The translations under genes were made by a program, and so were the position numbers. From Adiantum capillus-veneris (lineage: Eukaryota > Streptophyta > Polypodiopsida > Polypodiales > Pteridaceae), in the NCBI GenBank assembly GCA_014529385.2, contig CM043950.1, positions 71,708,435 to 71,772,434 on the forward strand: a DNA stretch of 64,000 bases, given 5' to 3'. The notes under the pieces were generated by a model. It was not told where the DNA came from and searched no databases. It saw nothing but the letters and a program-made list of their open reading frames with translations. Below are positions 58,569-64,000 of the stretch, piece by piece. Within the stretch, counting starts at the first letter, position 1; each line of letters opens with the position of its first letter.

Positions 58569-60542
58569 TTATTGACTTGTTGAAAGCTGGTGTATGTACA
58601 ATGGGATGGTGTTACCCATCTCCCTAGCATCTATATACATGTCCTTTTCCCTGAACTTAAAGGAGATTCTCCTTTCAGGAAATTTAACATGGGCAGCCAG
58701 GCGGTCAAACCATGGTGCCCCTAGGATTACATCCTCATGCTTGAGAGGAGAGATAAAGAAGTCCTCTTTGTCCACATAGCCTTGGACATGAAGCCTCAAT
58801 TTCCCGATTAAGGGAGTGACTGAAGCTTCTTGCCCCTTGAAGGCACTGTCTGCGGGTAGGATATCTCCCATCTCGTAGGATTGTATGCCTAGCTTGGTGG
58901 CTAACTCCATAGATATAAAATTGTGAGTAGAACCAGGGTCAAAGAGAATAAAAGCATCATGTTCTCTTACCTTTCCCCAAGCATGGCATAGAGGAGATCC
59001 TTTGTGGTGAGTTTGGTGAATCTCCTCCTCTTGGATTTCAACCAAAGAAGCTCTAGGAGGATCTTGGCGGTTGTTCTTTTGGGGACAAGCGCGGTACGCA
59101 TGCCCTTGTTCGCCGCACTTGAAACACCGGTTATCTTTACGATAACGCTCAAGCTCTTCAGGAGAGAGTTTATTCTTTCCTTTGTAAACTCCCTTCTCTT
59201 TAGCTTTGTTGGAATTGCCCTTAGGAGACTTTTGGACATTGTCCTTCCCCTTAGGCTCATTGGAACCCTTGTTTTCCGGGGGTTTATTATTTCTTTTACC
59301 CCCCGTTTGGAAATTGATTCGCGAGGCCACCATAGTATGGTGTATTACCGCCGATATGGTACGTGGCCTTTGGGAGTTGACATACTCCGCCATTTCTTCG
59401 GTTAAGCCCGCACAAAATTGTTGCTTTTGCTCTCCAAAATCCAACTTTTTGAAGACAGTGGCTTTGAGTTGGAGGTCCCAAAACTTGTCTACATATTTGT
59501 GGATGGATTCATTGGGAGAGAGCTTTAAGCTTCGCCATTCGGTGAGTACTTTGTCTTTGGCATCGGTGGCCAAAAACTGCTTCATAATGGAAGCTCTTAA
59601 AGCCTTCCATGTTTGTGGAGCTTCACCGTTGGCTCGTAGGCTAGACCACCATTGTCTGGCGGACTTTTGAAAGTGCATAGCTACATGGCGTAGCTTAGAG
59701 GACTCCGTGAAGCCCTCATCTCCAAACGCCGCATCGAATTGCTGGATAAAGGCCAAAACTTTGTTTGTAGCACCAAAGGTGCCATCATAGGTAAGGAAAG
59801 AGATGCTCTTCCCTCCCTCTTTGAATTTCTTCAGCTTGGACGACCTCTTCCATGCGGCATAGGATTTCCTATGGCCTCTTCTTTTTGATGGTTCAAAAGT
59901 TGCACCATCACTTTCTTCAGAAGATGAAGAATTTGAAGAAGGTGGAGAAGAGGGTGACCTCTTTCTCGCCTTTTTCTTGTCTTGATCTTTGTCGTCTTCA
60001 CCATAGCTTTCATAAGAGGAAGAGGATGAAGAAGATGGAGAAGAGGGTGTCCTCTTTCTCGCCTTTTTCTTCTCTTGCTTTTTATCATCCCTCTTTGAAT
60101 TATGGCGTGGAGAAGAGTGTGATGGTCTTCTCCGCTTTGGTGGTGATGGAGAGCGTTTAGCCCGCCGTCTTCGTGGAGCCATCTCCGCCGAGGTGGCGGG
60201 AGACTCGCTTCTTTCTCGTTCCTTCGGTGGAGGCTCTTGAGTTCTCCTTTGGGAAGGAGATGCATATGGATTCTCTTCTTCTTCCCGAATCGGAGAGAGA
60301 CCTCTTTTGGTAGTCTCACAAGGAGGCTTCCTAGGTGTTCTCTCGTCATGGTGATGAGCTTGGAGAATCCCGTGAGCACGAAGCTGCCGTTGCACTTCAC
60401 TTTGGAGAGATGGATTGCCCATGGCTTGTTGAAGCCTAGAAACAAGATAGTTAACAAGCATTGAAGCATCATTAGTAGCTTGATCATGAGCAAAATCAAA
60501 GTTATCAACATTAATTTCACTCTCTTTAATATTGTCAGCCAT
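58569..60542 (-). CDS. Chromovirus Gag-protease polyprotein
   Basis: 657 residues from ATG at 60,542. Residues ~1-65 include a helical N-terminus. Residues ~70-225 are an unusual Arg/Ser/Lys-rich block (RRRRAKRSPSPPKRRRPS) with a 31-residue internal duplication (KKKARKRTPSSPS and KKKARKRSPSSPP). The retrotransposon gag core spans ~245-410 with ARQWWSSL and IMKQFL. The CCHC knuckle CFKCGEQGHAYRAC is near 470. The aspartic protease active site appears as FDPGSTHNFIS near 533, with DPG in place of the usual D-S/T-G, then DVILGAPWFDRL near 610. The frame is complete and uninterrupted, so capsid protein could still be made. In most plant chromoviruses pol continues in the same frame. Here it does not. 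Confidence 0.93.
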   Translation of the reverse strand: MADNIKESEINVDNFDFAHDQATNDASMLVNYLVSRLQQAMGNPSLQSEVQRQLRAHGILQAHHHDERTPRKPPCETTKRGLSPIREEEENPYASPSQRRTQEPPPKERERSESPATSAEMAPRRRRAKRSPSPPKRRRPSHSSPRHNSKRDDKKQEKKKARKRTPSSPSSSSSSSYESYGEDDKDQDKKKARKRSPSSPPSSNSSSSEESDGATFEPSKRRGHRKSYAAWKRSSKLKKFKEGGKSISFLTYDGTFGATNKVLAFIQQFDAAFGDEGFTESSKLRHVAMHFQKSARQWWSSLRANGEAPQTWKALRASIMKQFLATDAKDKVLTEWRSLKLSPNESIHKYVDKFWDLQLKATVFKKLDFGEQKQQFCAGLTEEMAEYVNSQRPRTISAVIHHTMVASRINFQTGGKRNNKPPENKGSNEPKGKDNVQKSPKGNSNKAKEKGVYKGKNKLSPEELERYRKDNRCFKCGEQGHAYRACPQKNNRQDPPRASLVEIQEEEIHQTHHKGSPLCHAWGKVREHDAFILFDPGSTHNFISMELATKLGIQSYEMGDILPADSAFKGQEASVTPLIGKLRLHVQGYVDKEDFFISPLKHEDVILGAPWFDRLAAHVKFPERRISFKFREKDMYIDAREMGNTIPLYIHQLSTSQ

Positions 60543-60947
60543 TCTAACAACTTTTAGGTGTAAACTTTTTAGGTGTACTTTGGCACTTCAAGCCCTAGTT
60601 GCTACTCCTCTTTACCCCTTTAGAAAAAGCACTCAAGCTACTGTACCCGCGGCTCGAATACCATTAATTGCAAGGAATAGAAGAGAGGGTCTTTCGTCAC
60701 CAAAACAGCACCGGCTCCTGTCAAGCTTCTAATAGCTCAATAGTGGTTAAGCCGTAGGCAAGCCCCGTAGGACTCCACTATTAAGACCATAGATCTCGAC
60801 GGTGATGCCCCGTTAACTGCACAAAGGCAGGCGCACTGCAAGGCTGAAAAATCCCTATTCTACTTACTCACAGGCAATTAATAATACCAACCATTTGTAG
60901 CTAGCTTGAGGACCTCCCTTCTTGAGCAAGAAAAGAGAAACCTTGAT
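60543..60947 (-). other. Chromovirus untranslated leader
   Basis: About 400 bp between the PBS and the gag ATG, with no long open frame. It would hold the packaging signal, which I cannot identify. Confidence 0.7.
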
Positions 60948-60958
60948 CTCTGATACCA
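60948..60958 (-). other. Primer binding site, tRNA-iMet type
   Basis: On the minus strand TGGTATCAGAG follows the 5' LTR after one T, the standard complement of initiator-Met tRNA. Confidence 0.93.
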
Positions 60959-60959
60959 A

Positions 60960-62181
60960 TGTAACATTTAATGGCCTAAAATCTTATGTGTAGCGGAATT
61001 TAGCATGAACATAGTGGGCATTTCATTAGAGTTGATTCCTAATGAGAATTACAAGAGTGCTTGGGTGGAGAGAGCAACAAAAAGCATAACACCTAGTTAG
61101 ATAGCATCGACAATACTTTCAAAAGAGAGAGCAATTAAGCTATTGACAACAGTTGAGGACCGGATTTGCATGGAGCCGGTCCCCCCTCCAAAAGGCTTTG
61201 TATTATGGTTTCTCCCATCAAGAGAGACATTGTACAATACAATTCTTTGTGTTCCTTCAAGACTAGCTAGTGCAATGAAGATGGAAGCTTCATACACCAA
61301 GCAAAACACTTAATCAAACACAACTTGAATTATCCCCGTTCTCAGACCCAAGACCTCACACACCTTCGAAGATGGTGACTCATTGGACCTCCCCGGGTCA
61401 AGCCAATAGGAATTAAGCAGCATAAGTGATAGCCTTTAGACATGTGTCCCCCTTTCCCCTTTTGTGAGAGCTTTAGGTAATTAAATAATTAAACTAAACT
61501 CTCATTGGACCCCTTTGCCTCCTGGCCAATAGGAATCAGGCAAGCCATGGGGCTCCTGAATGCTCATTGGACCCCTTGGGAGACTGCCCAATAGTCTTCT
61601 AGGAGACTTAATTCTCATTGGTTTCTTTTATTAAATGTTTTTAAATTAATTAAACTAGATTTACTCTAGCTTAATTCTCATTGGTCCACTTCAAGGGTCT
61701 TCCAATAGGAATTGGGCACACCTTGTGGGCATCTGGCCTAGGGAGCTGACATGTGTCCCTCATTCCCTTTGTGTAAAGGGAGCCTGTGTGTGTGTGTGTG
61801 TGGCTTTCTCTCTCATCCCCTAGCTTTGGGGCTCGCCCCCTCCCATGTAGGGATGTAGAAAGACTTTTAGGGCACACACAAAGCATCCAAATTTCCCTAG
61901 GGTTGACCTCTGGACACAAACTTTGAATTTTGGAACCTTAGCATTTTGGAAGTCTTAATGGGCTGAACCTTAGGGTCTTTTTGGCCCATTGTTTCACATG
62001 GCTCTTTTGCAGATGGCCCCCCCTTTGGATCCCTATTTTCCCTCCTTTGGATCCCTACTGTGGCCGGTCTGCTAACTTAACCAATATTCTAGCTTTTTCT
62101 CCCTTGGCACTTCCCCACATTAAATGATCAGTTTAATATGAGAAAATCATTTAGGAGAATTAGATATTGATTATTATGACA
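60960..62181 (-). repeat. 5' LTR of chromovirus (1,222 bp)
   Basis: Matches 53,676-55,265 except for the loss of 370 bp after 61,378, one extra TG in the microsatellite near 61,785-61,802 and about five substitutions. As the 5' LTR it would drive transcription. The deletion lies next to the CCAAT array. Confidence 0.95.
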
Positions 62182-62186
62182 TACCA
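62182..62186. repeat. Target site duplication TACCA (right)
   Basis: Matches 53,671-53,675. Confidence 0.95.
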
Positions 62187-62397
62187 GGTGGATGAAGTTG
62201 AGAGTTAGCTAGATAGGACTGCCACTGATGACAGCTGCACTTGCTACCACAACATCGCTACCCACAATGATCCAACACCACGTCACGTCGGCTTCACATA
62301 CACACTGATGATGCATGCTTCTTTACCACCTCTGTCACATCTTGCTTTGCCAGAGACCAGAGACCACCCCGCCCCTATTTGTGCACTTGTTACAGAC

Positions 62398-62399
<2 letters not shown>

Positions 62400-62485
<86 letters not shown>
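62400..62485. repeat. (GA)n microsatellite, ~43 units
   Basis: The longest pure dinucleotide run in the window. Confidence 0.97.
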
Positions 62486-62488
<3 letters not shown>

Positions 62489-62512
62489 TCAAATTTGAAA
62501 CAATTCAACCTC

Positions 62513-62516
<4 letters not shown>

Positions 62517-62554
<38 letters not shown>

Positions 62555-62563
62555 TGAGAGAGA

Positions 62564-62619
<56 letters not shown>
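62517..62619. repeat. (TG)n(GA)n compound microsatellite
   Basis: A short TG run passes into about 45 GA units with two GTGAGA interruptions. Together with 62,400-62,485 and the CT/CA tract at 62,744-62,806 this makes a 400-bp microsatellite cluster. Confidence 0.95.
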
Positions 62620-62622
<3 letters not shown>

Positions 62623-62743
62623 AGGATCAGTAGAGATCCTAAGTTCTAAACTCTATAGAATCAGCGTCGCGTTGAGGTTGAGAGAGAGAGAAAGAGAGAG
62701 AATTAAGGCAATTTTCGAGGAACGGGACGGTGTACCAGTGCTC

Positions 62744-62744
62744 A

Positions 62745-62775
<31 letters not shown>

Positions 62776-62806
62776 ACTCACACACACACACACACACACA
62801 CACACA
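62744..62806. repeat. (CT)n(CA)n compound microsatellite
   Basis: CT units pass through CACTCACT into a CA run, the same CT-to-CA arrangement as at 12,857-12,922. Confidence 0.95.
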
Positions 62807-62892
62807 TTGGGCACCGTGGACACCAAATGGTGCTAGACTGCGAGACTGAGAGTGTCATTTTGAACCACACTCTTGTATGCACCTAATGTGCA

Positions 62893-62990
62893 CCATGGAA
62901 TTTAACACCAGGCTCAGCATCATCGCCCATGGGATTCGTCATCAAGGAAAATTGCCGCAAGGAATTCCTTGGAACATGGAAGACACGAGA
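62893..62990 (+). repeat. Dispersed repeat shared with 51.8 kb
   Basis: Second copy of the block at 51,768-51,855, here with an extra AAGGAATTCC before TTGGAACATGGAAGA. It is followed by GC-rich, palindrome-rich DNA (GGCCGGACGGCCGCCG near 63,010, CCGGCCGGCCG near 63,057). Confidence 0.85.
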
Positions 62991-63103
62991 GATAGACTTA
63001 GCACATGAGGCCGGACGGCCGCCGTACGACGGCTCCTTTATTCCAAGAATATACTCCGGCCGGCCGACAATATTAAAGCACTGCGTACATACGTAAGTTC
63101 TCA

Positions 63104-63997
63104 TTGGCATGGGAGCGGATGTGCAAGGCCTTAGCACCACAGGTACCCCCGCCTGACATGATGAAGAAGGACAGGTTCTTGGCTGGTCTTTGGGAGAATA
63201 TACGTTGGAGAGTGGAGCTAAAGAAGCCTAAGACATATGAAGATGCACTAGAGGTAGCAAGGAACAAAGAGTGGAAGTTGAGGAAAATGAGTCAGTTAGG
63301 GGTGGAGTCTTTGCCCATGAGGTCTGAATTTTAGCCTATAGAGTCTTTACAAGGTCGCATGTCAGGGGTTCATCATGAACCAGTGGTTCCTGTTACTACT
63401 CAGGTTATGCCAGCAGTGGTCACTACATCGGTGCAAGATGATGGGCTAAGGCAAGACATGAGGCAAGTGGTAGATTTGATGAAGAATCTCAGCCTAAACA
63501 TGCTAGGTCAAGTGGGAAATAACCGAGGTCGAGGGAGGTTTGCAAATCATCCAGGAGGTGAAGAAAGGCCTAAGAATGGTGTTGGACAAAGCAATGGTAG
63601 GTTTTGGAGGCAGACGCCCACATGTTATAATTGTGGAGAGTTGGGTCACATCAGCCCGCAATGTGATAAGCCACCAAGGATGGGGGGAGACATGTATCCA
63701 TTGCCAAGACAGGTGCTAACTAGGTCAAACGATTATGGCATCGAAATTAAGGGAGACAAAGGAACCAGTGGACTGACCCAGGAGGAAAAGGGAAAGACAA
63801 AAGTGCTAAGTGTAGTCACCTTGGAGAAGGCATCAAAGCTAGAGGATACATTAGTGATGCCTATTGGGAAGAGGACCACAGAGGATAAGGAAGGAAGAAG
63901 TGCCTCAGGTCCTAGTAAGAAGAAAGGGAAGAGCCATGAAGGCGAGGATGTCAAGGCCAAGAGGAAAAGGAGAGCTCGTCGAAAGTTTCATGTTTGA
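63104..63997 (+). pseudogene. Ty3/gypsy gag, 5'-truncated, second family
   Basis: One frame (first ATG at 63,119) encodes a gag C-terminal part: RFLAGLWENIRWRVELKKPK, then YEDALEVARNKEWKLRKM, a TAG stop at 63,332-63,334, then in the same frame from 63,359 a linker with RQDMRQVVDLMKNLSL and a CCHC knuckle CYNCGELGHISPQC (near 63,625-63,666). A highly basic tail ends at a TGA at 63,995. The N-terminal gag half is missing because unlike DNA begins before about 63,095. The protease and pol would lie beyond the window edge. The knuckle and sequence differ from the chromovirus, so it is another lineage. Confidence 0.8.
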
Positions 63998-64000
63998 GAT

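Larger units (their letters stand above)
53676..62181 (-). mobile_element. Ty3/gypsy chromovirus, near-complete
   Basis: An 8.5-kb element on the minus strand with TG...CA LTRs, perfect TACCA duplications, an initiator-Met PBS, a PPT, an intact Gag-protease frame and a pol broken by one frameshift and one stop, plus a frame offset at the gag-pol junction. Domain order gag-PR-RT-RNase H-integrase-chromodomain is that of chromoviruses (Metaviridae). LTRs of 1,590 and 1,222 bp differ by a 370-bp deletion, a TG repeat unit and about five substitutions, so insertion was recent. A decayed relative lies at 18.7-20.2 kb. Confidence 0.95.

Noticed and set aside
59831-60550. 239-codon frame overlapping Gag on the same strand
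   Set aside because: Shadow of the purine-rich RS region in another frame. The Gag frame has the gag, knuckle and protease motifs.
62283-62557. Frames of 69-80 codons across the GA tract
   Set aside because: Low-complexity translation of (GA)n, no conserved part.
1-64000. CRISPR array, bacterial operon or organellar genes
   Set aside because: No regular direct repeats with unique spacers, no Shine-Dalgarno-led operons and no rRNA, photosystem or respiratory genes were seen. The contents are plant nuclear.

Overview
This window is nuclear DNA of a land plant. The plant-type evidence is a Ty3/gypsy chromovirus primed by initiator-Met tRNA, a leucine-rich-repeat receptor kinase of the plant type with a non-RD catalytic loop, and a RALF-like secreted peptide. 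The window is AT-rich, very gene-poor, dominated by retrotransposons in different stages of decay, and unusually rich in (GA)n/(CT)n microsatellites and long G homopolymers. A large-genome vascular plant, possibly a fern or other non-flowering lineage, would fit, but the sequence alone does not fix the species.

Layout. 1-8.8 kb: relics of an old minus-strand Ty3/gypsy element (RNase H/RT at 1.5-2.6 kb, linker at 2.6-3.0 kb, protease and gag at 7.1-8.8 kb), split by a decayed LTR of a second family (R1) at 5.5-6.8 kb. 8.8-18.7 kb: mostly unrecognisable DNA, with a degenerate coding minisatellite interrupted by a small MITE (13.08-13.32 kb) and tRNA-like SINE heads. 18.7-20.2 kb: a decayed plus-strand copy of the chromovirus pol. 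20.53-25.38 kb: a complete but pol-deficient LTR element with LTRs, PPT, 5-bp target duplication and a gag remnant, carrying a 266-bp tandem duplication across its PPT/3' LTR junction. 25.4-29.3 kb: a 258-bp tandem repeat, a second copy of the MITE, a ~75-bp tandem repeat and an array of CTTAAG-centred palindromes. 30.1-30.6 kb and 34.3-35.5 kb: two more R1 LTRs, the first followed by a primer binding site. 32.49-32.78 kb: an apparently intact RALF-like peptide gene, the best candidate for a functional host gene. 38.3-38.5 kb: an inverted subterminal-repeat cluster ending in a CACTA-like terminus. 41-43.5 kb: microsatellites. 44.2-47.8 kb: a large LRR receptor kinase pseudogene (about 33-34 LRRs, transmembrane segment, partial kinase) broken only by shifts of frame. 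47.8-53.6 kb: non-coding, with tandem and dispersed repeats and homopolymers. 53.68-62.18 kb: an almost complete chromovirus on the minus strand with TACCA target duplications, PBS, PPT, an intact Gag-protease frame and a broken pol. 62.2-64 kb: very long GA tracts, then the gag of another Ty3/gypsy element.

Function. The only likely working host product is the RALF-like peptide. Everything else supported here is mobile DNA or its relics plus one dead receptor gene. The chromovirus has nearly identical LTRs (5 substitutions counted by eye over about 1.22 kb) yet three breaks in pol, which suggests recent mobilisation by proteins supplied from elsewhere, or sequence errors. All coordinates, counts and comparisons were made by eye.
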